Shown: positions 25,124-33,624, counted from the stretch's first letter. The stretch is 64,000 nt of DNA from Clostridiales bacterium SIT11 (GCA_001299455.1 CYUK01000003.1:496001-560000); one strand, 5' to 3'. Translations and numbers: made by a program. The notes: generated by a model from the sequence alone, not told the origin.

Positions 25124-26338
25124 TTACCTAAATAATATATATACTGATGCCAAGGCAAGAAAATTAACAACCGTCCTACGAAGTTTTTCGCTTGTTTGAA
25201 ATCTTCTTAAAATAATATCGACGAAACAAAATAGAATCATTAAAATAATTGCCATGGCTAAATTAACTTGGCAAATAAGATAAACAATAAAATAAACTAG
25301 CCCATCAAATATGATGTAGATTTTAAAGTATTTTCTCAACTTCTTCAGCTCTGAATAATTTAAATAAATACCCTTCTTATGTTTAAAGTCTATATTATTG
25401 ATATGTTTAGATACGAATTGATGAACATTTGCTAAACATAGAACAAATAAAATACCCTTTATATAAGAGTCTGGTGCAAATTCATTTACCAAAAATAATA
25501 CCAAAGAGTATATTAACAATGTAGCTAAAATCAACTTCAAATCAGTTCTTCGAATTGAAAGTAGAATGGTATCAAACAGGGCATTGTCATAATTTATTTT
25601 TCTAAAGTAGCTTATACCTCTAGCTTTTAGGGCCCTATATTCTATATTTATTTTTTGCATTTCTATCAAATTATTTTGTCTTGCAGCATTTTGTATACCA
25701 TCGTAAATTCGCATATCCCTAAAATATTTTTCCTTAGGTAATTTTATATTTATACATACTTTCATAATAGCAATATCAATAACCAGCAAACATAAGACAA
25801 GAAGTAATTGAAGTTTTCTTACATTGAAGTACAATAAAATAACTAGTACATTGGATACCATTATGAAAAATAGATATTTATAGAATTTATTATACTTTAA
25901 AAAGTTACTATAATTTGATAGGTTTAAGCTCGACCATACTAATATAACATTTAAAATACTTATATTCCTGTAAAATAGCAAAAAATTCAATAGAATTGAA
26001 AGCAATAAGTTCAATAACCTTCTTTTCAAGAAGAGGTAGACCATCTGCTCTTTAAAATGTTGAGGATTCAAATAATATATATCTGCATGATGACATTTCA
26101 AAAAAAACTGCTTATCTACAAGCTCTGTAGAAAAGGCCCCAAAAATGATTAATGCCAGGATATGGTTAGAATATATCTCCAATAAGCCTATATTCGACTT
26201 ATATATTGGTGTAAATTTACAGATGAAATATCCTATACCTAATAAAACAATTATCAAAAATAACTTGTAATGATCAAATAAACTTTTTAACCGTCTCTTA
26301 AAGACTAAAAGTTCTTTTCTTCTTACTGCATTATTCAT
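25124..26338 (-). CDS. EcsB-like ABC transporter membrane protein
   Basis: This 404-residue protein has roughly eight membrane segments. The N-terminus RRKELLVFKRRLKSLFDHYKLF and the HADIYYLNPQHFKEQM region resemble EcsB permeases. Length is close to B. subtilis EcsB (408). It is coupled to the ATPase gene upstream (overlap of 4 nt). EcsAB affects secretion and intramembrane proteolysis in Bacillus, but similar pairs occur in bacteriocin-immunity loci. Given the VanZ and small membrane proteins upstream, an immunity or envelope-stress role is possible. AT-rich codon use unlike the core genes. EcsB assignment is tentative. Confidence 0.6.
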   Translation of the reverse strand: MNNAVRRKELLVFKRRLKSLFDHYKLFLIIVLLGIGYFICKFTPIYKSNIGLLEIYSNHILALIIFGAFSTELVDKQFFLKCHHADIYYLNPQHFKEQMVYLFLKRRLLNLLLSILLNFLLFYRNISILNVILVWSSLNLSNYSNFLKYNKFYKYLFFIMVSNVLVILLYFNVRKLQLLLVLCLLVIDIAIMKVCINIKLPKEKYFRDMRIYDGIQNAARQNNLIEMQKINIEYRALKARGISYFRKINYDNALFDTILLSIRRTDLKLILATLLIYSLVLFLVNEFAPDSYIKGILFVLCLANVHQFVSKHINNIDFKHKKGIYLNYSELKKLRKYFKIYIIFDGLVYFIVYLICQVNLAMAIILMILFCFVDIILRRFQTSEKLRRTVVNFLALASVYILFR

Positions 26339-27045
26339 GATTTCTTCTCTTCAGTTAAGTTAAAAAATAATTCTAAGATATTTTCTTCAGATTCTATATT
26401 TGAACTTGAATCTTCAGAACTTTCATATACTACTTCCCCAGAATCTATAACAATAAACCTATCACAAATTTTTTGAATTAAATCGACTTGATGGGAAGAT
26501 ATTAGCAATGTCTTGCCTCGTTTTTTTAATTTTAGAAATTCATTTTTTAAAATTTGCACTTGCAAGGGATCAAGTCCATCAAAGGGCTCATCCGCAATAA
26601 TTAAATCTCCATTTCGTAATAGAGCTAGGCAGATTTGCATTCTTTGTAAAGTTCCTTTCGATAATTCATGAGGAAATTTATTTAAATACTCTTTTAATGA
26701 AAATCTATCTATTAAGCTATCAACTTCAAATTGCGTATTATTCATTGCGGATATAAATTTAAGGTGTTCAGCTAGAGTTAGTTCTTCATAATAAACGGGT
26801 TCATCTGGTATATAGGCAATATCATTGATACTTAATCGTCGTTGATCTCCAGCATTTACTAGCAATATTTCTCCTAGATAGTCCTCATAAAAAGAGGTCA
26901 TGCACTTTATTAAAGTTGTTTTCCCAGCACCATTTTTACCTAAAATTCCAGTTATTGTCTCTTTAGGGAGGAAAAAAGAAATACCCTTAAGAACTAAGGT
27001 TTCATTAAAATATTTTTTTAAATGACTTACGAGGTAGCCTTTCAT
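26335..27045 (-). CDS. ABC transporter ATP-binding protein (EcsA/BcrA-like)
   Basis: This 236-residue ATPase has Walker A LGKNGAGKTT, Q-loop region IPDEPVYYEELTLAEHL, signature LSKGTLQRM (LSxGxxQ) and Walker B LIIADEPFDGLDPLQ, then the H-loop SSHQVDLI. The IPDEP segment and overall length are typical of EcsA/BcrA-type exporters. RBS AGGTGATCAAAG precedes the ATG. It overlaps the permease gene by 4 nt. Part of the operon running left from the promoter at 28718-28758. Confidence 0.85.
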   Translation of the reverse strand: MKGYLVSHLKKYFNETLVLKGISFFLPKETITGILGKNGAGKTTLIKCMTSFYEDYLGEILLVNAGDQRRLSINDIAYIPDEPVYYEELTLAEHLKFISAMNNTQFEVDSLIDRFSLKEYLNKFPHELSKGTLQRMQICLALLRNGDLIIADEPFDGLDPLQVQILKNEFLKLKKRGKTLLISSHQVDLIQKICDRFIVIDSGEVVYESSEDSSSNIESEENILELFFNLTEEKKS

Positions 27046-27091
27046 CTTTGATCACCTGTTAATTATAGTCTCCTATTATATTCTATTTTGT

Positions 27092-27304
27092 TCATTCCTT
27101 TTTTCTGACCTTTTCAGAAATCTTTTCTTTCTCACTCCGAAGCTTACTTTTTCCATATAAGAAACCAATCAGTCCGCCAAGAATTATTCCTCCCAAAAAT
27201 ATAACGAGTATGTATTTTCCAAAAATTGTACTAAACAAGCCACCAAATAAAGATCCAAATCCGACTCCAATTCCAAAATAATAAGTTACTTTATTTTTAT
27301 CCAT
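27092..27304 (-). CDS. Small two-TM protein, function unknown
   Basis: This 70-residue protein has two Gly-rich hydrophobic segments (IGVGFGSLFGGLFSTIFG and LVIFLGGIILGGLIGFLYG) and a basic C-terminus. RBS ATAGGAGGAAAAG precedes the ATG. Gly-zipper-like helices of this type occur in small membrane proteins of bacteriocin and immunity loci, but I do not recognise a family. It lies between the ABC ATPase and another small membrane protein in one operon. Confidence 0.6.
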   Translation of the reverse strand: MDKNKVTYYFGIGVGFGSLFGGLFSTIFGKYILVIFLGGIILGGLIGFLYGKSKLRSEKEKISEKVRKKE

Positions 27305-27372
27305 CTTTTCCTCCTATAAATTATCTATAATAAAAATAGATTAACTTCGTCTCGCTCACTTTTTACGATCAA

Positions 27373-27687
27373 CTATATAGCCTGGCATCTAGAGCCTATA
27401 AAGCTTCCCAGTAAAGAAAGTCCACCATAAATCAATGTATAGACTAAGGCACTCTCATTGTAATAGAGGAATATTGATGGTAAAAATATACCCATCACCA
27501 ACAAGGGATATCGCCATCCAAAAGACTTGTTCAAGCCATAAAGTAATGACGTTACAAAGGTGATTAGTGGGATAATAATCATCAAAATAAGCATTCCAGA
27601 ACTCGTATCTCTGATTAATATGGGTAGCACATAAAAAATAAGTAGATTTACGACTACATAGGGTAATAATTTTTTCATTTTAATCAT
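27373..27687 (-). CDS. Small membrane protein (104 residues), unknown
   Basis: Four hydrophobic segments cover most of the chain (LLPYVVVNLLIFYVLPIL, MLILMIIIPLITFVTSLLYG, YPLLVMGIFLPSIFLYY, ALVYTLIYGGLSLLGSFIG). AGAGAG 7 nt upstream supports the ATG. No family recognised. It sits in a run of four small hydrophobic proteins upstream of the EcsAB-like pair. Confidence 0.6.
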   Translation of the reverse strand: MIKMKKLLPYVVVNLLIFYVLPILIRDTSSGMLILMIIIPLITFVTSLLYGLNKSFGWRYPLLVMGIFLPSIFLYYNESALVYTLIYGGLSLLGSFIGSRCQAI

Positions 27688-27720
27688 TGGATGACTCTCT
27701 TTTAAAAATTACATGGATTT

Positions 27721-27987
27721 TTATTGTGGTGAAACAATATGACCTACAAACATTGCGATAGGCAAGAATAAAATCAAAAATAGATTCAATCCTATAAACA
27801 ACCTGTCCTTTTCTTTTATTCCAAATATTAAACCTATGAGTCCAATGATTTTGCAGAAAAATAAGGATGTGAGTCCCGTTGGCCTTAGGTTGCTATAGCT
27901 TTCAAAAATGTCTACTGGTAGTAAGCAGGGAATCACAAAAATTGCGACTCCAAGGAGAAACATCTTCTTGCTTAAATTCTTTTCCAT
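27721..27987 (-). CDS. Small membrane protein (88 residues), unknown; partially duplicated upstream
   Basis: Three hydrophobic segments with a Lys-rich start (MEKNLSKKMFLLGVAIFVIP). GAGGAG precedes the ATG. About 90 bp matching its 5' end occur again at 28575-28665, so this gene or operon has undergone a partial duplication. No known family. Confidence 0.6.
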   Translation of the reverse strand: MEKNLSKKMFLLGVAIFVIPCLLPVDIFESYSNLRPTGLTSLFFCKIIGLIGLIFGIKEKDRLFIGLNLFLILFLPIAMFVGHIVSPQ

Positions 27988-28037
27988 AACTTCTCCTCTC
28001 TCATTTTAAACGTATTCATCTTTCAACATTTCTCTTA

Positions 28038-28553
28038 CTATAAATATATATTTTGATAAAATAAAACAAGACATATCAAAATATATATCATAATAGAAGC
28101 TGTTATAGTGATCCTTTTTATTTTATCTCTGGTTTTGAATTTAGTTAGTAGAAAATTATAAGTCTTTATTCCTATAAATCCACCAATAGAATTCAATATA
28201 ATATCGTCAATATCTAAAACGCCAAAGTTGAACAAATATTGAATAACTTCCACTAAAATACTAATCAAAATGATAATGGTTAAACTTAATCTATTCCGAT
28301 CTGTTATTACATTTAAATAAATCCCCATTGGCAAAAATAATAAAATATTGCCAATAATATTTTCTATGGAAAATCCAAATTTAGGACTAGCAATTAAAAT
28401 TATGTAGTTAAATATTGTTTTAAATGGAATTAAATTTATAGATTGTGAATCCATTCTTTTCCCAAACCCTTTAAATAAAAACATGATTAATATAAATAAA
28501 TATATCAATCCACTTATGTAAAATATTATATTAATTAATTTATTTCTATTCAT
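28038..28553 (-). CDS. VanZ family membrane protein
   Basis: This 171-residue protein has about five membrane segments and the VanZ pattern: NLIPFKTI after TM1, ENIIGNILLFLPMGIYL, SILVEVIQYLFNFGVLDIDDIILNSIGGFIG. VanZ proteins give low-level teicoplanin or lipoglycopeptide resistance in some elements and otherwise have unknown envelope roles. It is the first intact gene of the operon driven by the promoter at 28718-28758. Context with EcsAB-like and small membrane proteins suggests protection against a wall- or membrane-active compound (inference). Confidence 0.85.
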   Translation of the reverse strand: MNRNKLINIIFYISGLIYLFILIMFLFKGFGKRMDSQSINLIPFKTIFNYIILIASPKFGFSIENIIGNILLFLPMGIYLNVITDRNRLSLTIIILISILVEVIQYLFNFGVLDIDDIILNSIGGFIGIKTYNFLLTKFKTRDKIKRITITASIMIYILICLVLFYQNIYL

Positions 28554-28574
28554 ATAAAATTCTCCTATTCAATA

Positions 28575-28665
28575 AGCCAATTCAAAAATGTCTACTGGTA
28601 GTAGGTAAGAAATCACAAAAATTGCGAGTCCAGGAAAAACATCTTTTGGCTTAAATGCTCTTTTA
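28575..28665 (-). pseudogene. Truncated duplicate of the 88-residue membrane protein gene
   Basis: About 90 bp (TCAAAAATGTCTACTGGTAGTA, ATCACAAAAATTGCGA, AAACATCTT) align with 27898-27990, with small indels. The rest of the gene is gone. It lies in the leader of the VanZ operon, so it is the scar of a tandem duplication or recombination. Confidence 0.7.
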
Positions 28666-28717
28666 TAAATTTCCTCTCTTTATTTTTAATTTTAGTTTAT
28701 TAGCTATTCTTTAGGTT

Positions 28718-28758
28718 ATTATATAGCCTCTGTACTTCCATTTCAGCTAACTTTTGTG
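28718..28758 (-). promoter_or_regulatory. Promoter with conserved box, upstream of the VanZ-EcsAB-like operon
   Basis: Minus strand: box CACAAAAGTTAGCTG (28744-28758), exactly 20 bp, then TATAAT (28718-28723). The same box and spacing occur at 39797-39837 and 42091-42131. The box covers the -35 position, so activator binding is likely; the best candidate is the LuxR-type regulator at 39879-40484. Confidence 0.65.
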
Positions 28759-28761
28759 CAT

Positions 28762-28793
28762 AAAAAAGCACTAGAATTCTAAAATTCTAATGC
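28762..28793 (-). terminator. Terminator of the truncated response-regulator gene
   Basis: GCATTAGAATT / AATTCTAGTGC stem followed by TTTTTTA on the minus strand; same hairpin as at 39841-39872 after the intact gene. Confidence 0.75.
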
Positions 28794-28799
28794 CTGTCT

Positions 28800-29076
28800 T
28801 TAAAATGAATCAACGTATCCTAATTCACGCACTTTATCGATCATTTCTTGGTAATTTCGAACACCTAACTTTTGGTATATTCTTGATAAGGATACGGCTA
28901 GGCTCCGTACATTTGTGTTTAGTTCTTTAGCTAGTTCTTTCCTTGATAGCCCCTTTGAATAAAGCTTAACTATATGAATTTCACTTTTTGTTAATGGCTC
29001 TAACATATGATTTTCTTCTGGAAAGATGGCTTTGCCTTTCAAGGCGATAGATTTTATATCCTCTATGAGTTTACTT
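28800..29076 (-). pseudogene. C-terminal fragment of a LuxR/NarL-type response regulator
   Basis: About 92 codons encode the output half (LEPLTKSEIHIVKLYSKGLS, then an HTH with ELNTNVRSLAVSLSRIYQKLG). The last 80 residues differ from the intact regulator at 39879-40484 by a single residue (FPEEN for FLEEN). The receiver domain is missing: homology stops at about 29076, where mobC sequence of opposite strand begins. Possibly still translated from an internal ATG at 29042, as a DNA-binding domain without phosphorylation control. Confidence 0.8.
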
Positions 29077-29331
29077 GTCCCACTTTCTTAGAAAATGTGT
29101 ATGGAAAAAGAGATTTATGTAGTAGATTTAGAACCATTTAGAAACCTACAATGGCTACTTTCAAATGCAACAAATAATATAAATCAGATTGCAAAAGTCA
29201 CTAATACAACTAGTGTTATATACAAAAATGAAATTGTAGCAATGAATAAAGAAATAGAAAAATTATCTAGAGAAATATGGCAGATCCATTCCCTACTTCT
29301 TAACAAATCAAAAGAAAGTTCTGGTGATTAG
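29077..29331 (+). pseudogene. mobC remnant (copy A), N-terminus lost and frameshifted
   Basis: The sequence matches the mobC copy at 44486-44847 from TTTAGAAAATGTGTAT to the end (LEPFRNLQWLLSNATNNINQIAK, EIWQIHSLLLNKSKESSGD). The ribbon-helix-helix N-terminus is deleted at the junction with the response-regulator fragment, and one base is missing at about 29100. MobC is the relaxosome accessory protein of small mobilizable elements. Confidence 0.8.
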
Positions 29332-29908
29332 TAGGGCAATTACAAAGATACATCCTATAAAATCAACTCTAAATTTGGCAATAGATTACATTACTAAGAG
29401 TGAAAAAACTGATGAAAAAATCTTAGTATCTTCATTCAATTGTCATCCATCTACTGCCCATACATAATTTTTAAGGACATGATACAGGAACAAAGGGAAA
29501 TGTTCTTGCAAGGCATCTTATTCAATACTTTTTATCGGGAGAAACCACGTCTGAAATAGCACACCAGATTGGTATGAAACTCTGTAAAAAATATTAAGAA
29601 ATGAGTACGAATTTGTCTTATCTACTCACATAGACAAAGGACATATTCACATTCACATCATTTTCAACAATGTAAATATGGTAACGGCGGATGCTACCTG
29701 TCTAATAAGAAAAGCTATCATCAAATCCGTTATTAGAGCGATAAACTATGCAAAGAAAACAACCTATCTGTCATTGATGAGTTTTACGAAAGTTACAGGA
29801 AAAAAATACCCTCATGCAAAAGTATTCTTACTCCAAATCTACTATGGACGAGCTTTATAAAATACGAAAGAACTATGGGATTTACATGGGTAAAGAGATG
29901 GAGAGATA
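29324..29908 (+). pseudogene. Relaxase remnant (copy A), heavily decayed
   Basis: The frame starts at the GTG after mobC (AITKIHPIKSTLNLAIDYITKSEKT), is stopped at HPSTAHT, then continues in other frames (KGNVLARHLIQYFLSGE, AHQIGMKLCKK, then the HIDKGHIHIHI-type metal motif). It ends with SKSTMDELYKIRKNYGIYM. Compared with copy B (44840-46176) most of the middle is deleted. No functional protein can be made. Confidence 0.85.
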
Positions 29909-29934
29909 TTGTCTCTCCATCTCTATTAACTATT

Positions 29935-32478
29935 TTATTTTTTTAAATGATATATATCTTCAATATAATTTCCTGGAAAATCCTCAATGTTTAATTTGTA
30001 CATATTTAAATACCCTTGAATTTTGTCATCAGATAATGAATCTAATTCGTATTTTCTGATTTCTTTTACAAACTTTTTTAGATTATCTTTTAGCTTTTTT
30101 AAACCATTCCTTCTCATCACGAAAACTTTCTCATTAAAATCCGCATCATGTGCTAACTGTTTAGTAGGAATTATCATTATACGCAAAACATCTACAAGTT
30201 CCCCATACTCTTCCTTAAACCATCCACAATGATTATTAAATTGGCCTGCTTCAGATTTTTTTATAGCACTTCGATTTTCGTTCACTTCATTTTTACACTC
30301 AAAAAAAACATATTTTTTATTTGAAACGCACCACAAATTATCCGGACCCTTTCTAATTTCTTTATCTGGGCGTTGACTAACATAGCCTAAAATTTCGCCT
30401 AAGTTTTTTAATGCAGATTCAAATTTTTCAGCCGCAATGCCAAAAGAAAGATTTTCTATCAGTTCATTTATATAAAGATTAAATTCATCAAAACTGTCAT
30501 ATTTGCCAATATATCTTTTGAATCTATTTATTCTATTTTCATTCAGAAAAGAGATTTTTGAATATGCTATTCCCTCTTTAGGCTTTAATAATTGAGGATT
30601 CTTTTTAAATGCGGACTTTTGAAGTATTTTTGATTTTTCCTCTGAGTACATATATGCATATCTTGCCATCTGCTCTAAATACCAGCCTTTTTCTAAATCA
30701 TCATTGATAAACTTATCAATGAATTTTTGTGTCCTGTCTACAGCAAGTTCATATTCTCCTTGTGAAAATAACTTTTCTAATTCATTTTCTTCTGCGTATC
30801 TGTTATAAATTTTATTTTCTACGTTATCTTGAATAATTGCATTCATTTCACCAGTGTAATACTCTTTCCACCCTTCATCCCTTTTGAGAATTTGTTTTAT
30901 CAGTGAAACAATCTGCTTCATAGGCTGATCTTCTTCACTAATTTCTTCTTTTGCCATTTTTGCGACTTCAAACCCAATCTCTATTTGTTTCTGTGTCTGG
31001 GCAGAAAAATATTTTCTTGTTAACACTCCTCTCATAAATTTTTCTATATCAGATCCTATTACAAGAATAGCGCAATAATCTTTTTCTCCTCGAACAGCCC
31101 TTCCTAATCCTTGTTCAATCTTTTGTGCTATTTTTTTATTTATAATTTCACTATTAGGGCAACATTTTTCTTCATATCTATCAGAGAAGTTGTTTAGAAA
31201 TGGCATTGAATCCATTATCAAAACTCTGCAGCTTTCATCTGGCAAATCAATCCCATCATATCTATTATTTATCACAACGGTTTTTTCAAAATTATTTTTT
31301 CTTAGATCATCTATCACAGAAAATAATTCTTGATTATTTTGTGGAAGTTTTGAACCTAATTTACTGTAATAGATAGCTCTTTTTGTATTAGGAACTATAA
31401 CGACGATACCAAATTTCTTAACATTTATTGATGCAAATTTAGTTGCAACTAAGTCTCTATCACAGGTTTCGTCTATTAATGATGGCATCAATATCATCTT
31501 TTCACCAGACCATCTTAATTGTGGATACACAATCGGATTAGCCACTGCATCAGTTGAAAAATTCAAACCCTTGACAAAAAAAATATCTTCTTGAGTTGTT
31601 GCAGACATTAAAATTCTTCTCTTAGCTTTTGAAAATGTCCCAAATTGTTCTACGTTAATGTTATATGGAGAAATCTCAATCTTACTTCCTGAAATAAAAC
31701 AAGAATATTCTATTATTTTATCCTTCATCAATGGCCACACAAACTTAATTTCATCCATATTGGTAAATTCAGATAGAATAGATAAAAGTTCAGTCCTTTT
31801 ACTATTCCATGCCCAGTATGGAACCATCATGAAAGTTTCGTATTCTCCAGATTTAATATCTAAATAGCTCCCCTCACCTTGCTCTATTAAATCATCTGAA
31901 AACAAAGTGAGTATCCTACCGTAAATATCCTCGCTTCCATTTTTATTTCTATTAATGGTTAAAGTAAATGAATTCTTTATGACATCTATACACGCATGGG
32001 AATCATCTAGAATTATTGTATTTGTCTTTGTGAAGTTATTTCCTAATCCAAAAATTGATTTTCCATTAAAAATTTTATGAGCATGTGTAATTAAAATTTT
32101 TTCACCTGATAAAAACTCATTAGGAATTTCATTATTATTATCAATTTCACAAAATGGAATGCCGAATTTTTCAGCTTCCCAACAAACTTGTTTGACTAAA
32201 TAAATATTAGAACAAACATATATACATGGCCCCTCTCCTAAATTAAGTGCTGATTGTAGTATTAGTAAACCAATTAAAGTTTTCCCTTCCCCAGTATGAA
32301 GCTTTACAATAAGATCTCTTTCATCTTTTCTATTGTTATACCACTCTTCCAAAGCATATTTTTGAACAGGTCTCAAAGGACCTGCAATACTCTTTCTATC
32401 GAGCGTATTATATAAATCAATAGGATTGGTAATTTTCGCCTTACTTTTTAAAGCAATTTTTTTCTTAAAATCTACCAT
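29935..32478 (-). CDS. SF2 helicase with C-terminal PD-(D/E)xK-type nuclease motif (defence operon)
   Basis: The start is the ATG at 32478, with GGAGG 8 nt upstream (a frame five codons longer lacks an RBS); 847 residues. Numbering from the longer frame: motif I HTGEGKT (66-72), motif II DDSH (163-166), motif III SAT (297-299), motif VI QGLGRAVRG (461-469). These motifs resemble Rad3/DinG-like SF2 helicases. The last ~150 residues contain GPDNLW...YVFFECKNE (Asp718, Glu732-x-Lys734), a PD-(D/E)xK nuclease pattern, with Gln751 beyond. It lies 40 bp downstream of a HEPN-type Abi_C gene and an HTH gene on the same strand. An antiphage role is inferred. Exact family name unknown to me. Confidence 0.8.
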   Translation of the reverse strand: MVDFKKKIALKSKAKITNPIDLYNTLDRKSIAGPLRPVQKYALEEWYNNRKDERDLIVKLHTGEGKTLIGLLILQSALNLGEGPCIYVCSNIYLVKQVCWEAEKFGIPFCEIDNNNEIPNEFLSGEKILITHAHKIFNGKSIFGLGNNFTKTNTIILDDSHACIDVIKNSFTLTINRNKNGSEDIYGRILTLFSDDLIEQGEGSYLDIKSGEYETFMMVPYWAWNSKRTELLSILSEFTNMDEIKFVWPLMKDKIIEYSCFISGSKIEISPYNINVEQFGTFSKAKRRILMSATTQEDIFFVKGLNFSTDAVANPIVYPQLRWSGEKMILMPSLIDETCDRDLVATKFASINVKKFGIVVIVPNTKRAIYYSKLGSKLPQNNQELFSVIDDLRKNNFEKTVVINNRYDGIDLPDESCRVLIMDSMPFLNNFSDRYEEKCCPNSEIINKKIAQKIEQGLGRAVRGEKDYCAILVIGSDIEKFMRGVLTRKYFSAQTQKQIEIGFEVAKMAKEEISEEDQPMKQIVSLIKQILKRDEGWKEYYTGEMNAIIQDNVENKIYNRYAEENELEKLFSQGEYELAVDRTQKFIDKFINDDLEKGWYLEQMARYAYMYSEEKSKILQKSAFKKNPQLLKPKEGIAYSKISFLNENRINRFKRYIGKYDSFDEFNLYINELIENLSFGIAAEKFESALKNLGEILGYVSQRPDKEIRKGPDNLWCVSNKKYVFFECKNEVNENRSAIKKSEAGQFNNHCGWFKEEYGELVDVLRIMIIPTKQLAHDADFNEKVFVMRRNGLKKLKDNLKKFVKEIRKYELDSLSDDKIQGYLNMYKLNIEDFPGNYIEDIYHLKK

Positions 32479-32518
32479 TTTTAGTACCTCCATTTAATTT
32501 TATCATTTTCATTTATGT

Positions 32519-33334
32519 TCATTTATTTTCATTTATTAATAAAAATGTATCCCATAAATAGCGAACAAGAGTTATACTTGCTCCAACAGATAATTCTGCA
32601 TGTCGTTTTGTTAATCCATTAAATTTTGCAGAACGACCATGCCCACTTCCATAATGATTTCTTAATTCAATTATTCCACTACTTAAACCATTGAGACTCC
32701 CTATAATTTGTTTCACAATTTTTTCTTCTTCTAAATCCATCGCCACGCCTTTATTGGGAATATTCAATGAACTTAGAGTTTGTTTTACAAGTTGTCCCAT
32801 ATTTATTGAATCTTTTATAATTTCACCATTGCTTTCAATGATTGTTTTACAACAACTTTCTAGTAATTCTTTTGACTTTCCTATTGCTTCTGTCGGATTT
32901 TCATCACACATTGCTACCATCAAATCTATTTGCTGATTCATATATTTACTAGAGAATTTTTTCTTTAACTCTTCTGATGCTTTAGAAAATTTCTTAGAAT
33001 GTTTCTTTTCTCTTTCAATAATTTCCTTACACTTATTATAAAGAGATTTGTATGTGCTTCCGTTATAAGCTTTATCATCTGATTCTATTTCTAAGGAATA
33101 TCGCACTTCATAATATTCCAATAAATCATCTAATAATTTTACTACCTTATCATTATCTCCTTCATTTATAAATTCATTTAACGACTTACCCTTTGATAAA
33201 TTATATGTCTCACATAAAGCTATTCCTACACTATGCAATGTGAATTCGTCAAATCTATATGTAGAAAAATCTAAAACATACCCACCTCTATTTAACAAAT
33301 CATTAAAGTATGTTCTTTCAATATAACTAATCAT
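32519..33334 (-). CDS. Abortive-infection family protein (Abi_C) with HEPN-type R-N-x5-H motif
   Basis: The protein has 271 residues from the ATG at 33334 (GGAGGA 5 nt upstream; the frame opens at TTG ten codons earlier). The C-terminal half matches the Abi_C pattern: GLSSGIIELRNHYGSGHGR, then TKRHAELSVGASITLVRYLWDT. RNHYGSGH (Arg225, Asn226, His232) is the catalytic signature of HEPN ribonucleases. The N-terminal half is helical and unassigned. It lies between an HTH regulator and a helicase-nuclease. A toxin-like RNase triggered by the helicase is the natural model (inference). Confidence 0.8.
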   Translation of the reverse strand: MISYIERTYFNDLLNRGGYVLDFSTYRFDEFTLHSVGIALCETYNLSKGKSLNEFINEGDNDKVVKLLDDLLEYYEVRYSLEIESDDKAYNGSTYKSLYNKCKEIIEREKKHSKKFSKASEELKKKFSSKYMNQQIDLMVAMCDENPTEAIGKSKELLESCCKTIIESNGEIIKDSINMGQLVKQTLSSLNIPNKGVAMDLEEEKIVKQIIGSLNGLSSGIIELRNHYGSGHGRSAKFNGLTKRHAELSVGASITLVRYLWDTFLLINENK

Positions 33335-33370
33335 AAATTCCTCCAGTTTATTAAATTGTTCCAAGTTATA

Positions 33371-33583
33371 TTAAGAATCGAACTTAATACACTCTACTAT
33401 TTCCTCAATATCACAATCCAAAGCATTGCAAATTCTAAGCAAAACATCTGTAGTTACATTTTGCCCATTCTTCATTTTGTAAAATGTACTTTTACTCACT
33501 TTTGCCCTTTCCATCAATTCATTATTTGTCATATCTAAATCAATGAGTTTTTTAAACAATCTTTTATAACTAAAAGTTCTCAC
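33371..33583 (-). CDS. Cro/CI-type HTH regulator of the defence operon
   Basis: This 70-residue protein is a single HTH domain (LIDLDMTNNELMERAKVSKS, STFYKMKNGQNVTTDVLLRICNALDCDIEEIVE), like small YozG/Cro-type repressors. GTG start with GGAGGGTATA upstream. It is the first gene of the three-gene operon and lies just after an extended -10 promoter, so it probably autoregulates the operon. Confidence 0.88.
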   Translation of the reverse strand: MRTFSYKRLFKKLIDLDMTNNELMERAKVSKSTFYKMKNGQNVTTDVLLRICNALDCDIEEIVECIKFDS

Positions 33584-33615
33584 TATACCCTCCGTAGAAA
33601 AATTATATTTATTAT

Positions 33616-33624
33616 ATTATACCA
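33616..33624 (-). promoter_or_regulatory. Extended -10 promoter of the HTH-HEPN-helicase operon
   Basis: TGGTATAAT on the minus strand, about 33 bp upstream of the GTG start. No clear -35. Confidence 0.6.

Noticed and set aside
24919-25170. 83-codon open frame across the core/island border
   Set aside because: No RBS, no recognisable domain, spans a composition change and overlaps the end of the EcsB-like gene; a chance frame.
28800-29042. 80-residue LuxR-type protein as a normal stand-alone gene
   Set aside because: Near-identity with the C-terminus of the intact regulator, and continuation of homology upstream of its ATG, show it is a truncated copy. Residual expression remains possible.
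29935-33583. Assignment of the helicase operon to Hachiman (HamAB)
   Set aside because: The partner protein shows an Abi_C/HEPN signature rather than a recognisable DUF1837 domain; the layout is only analogous.
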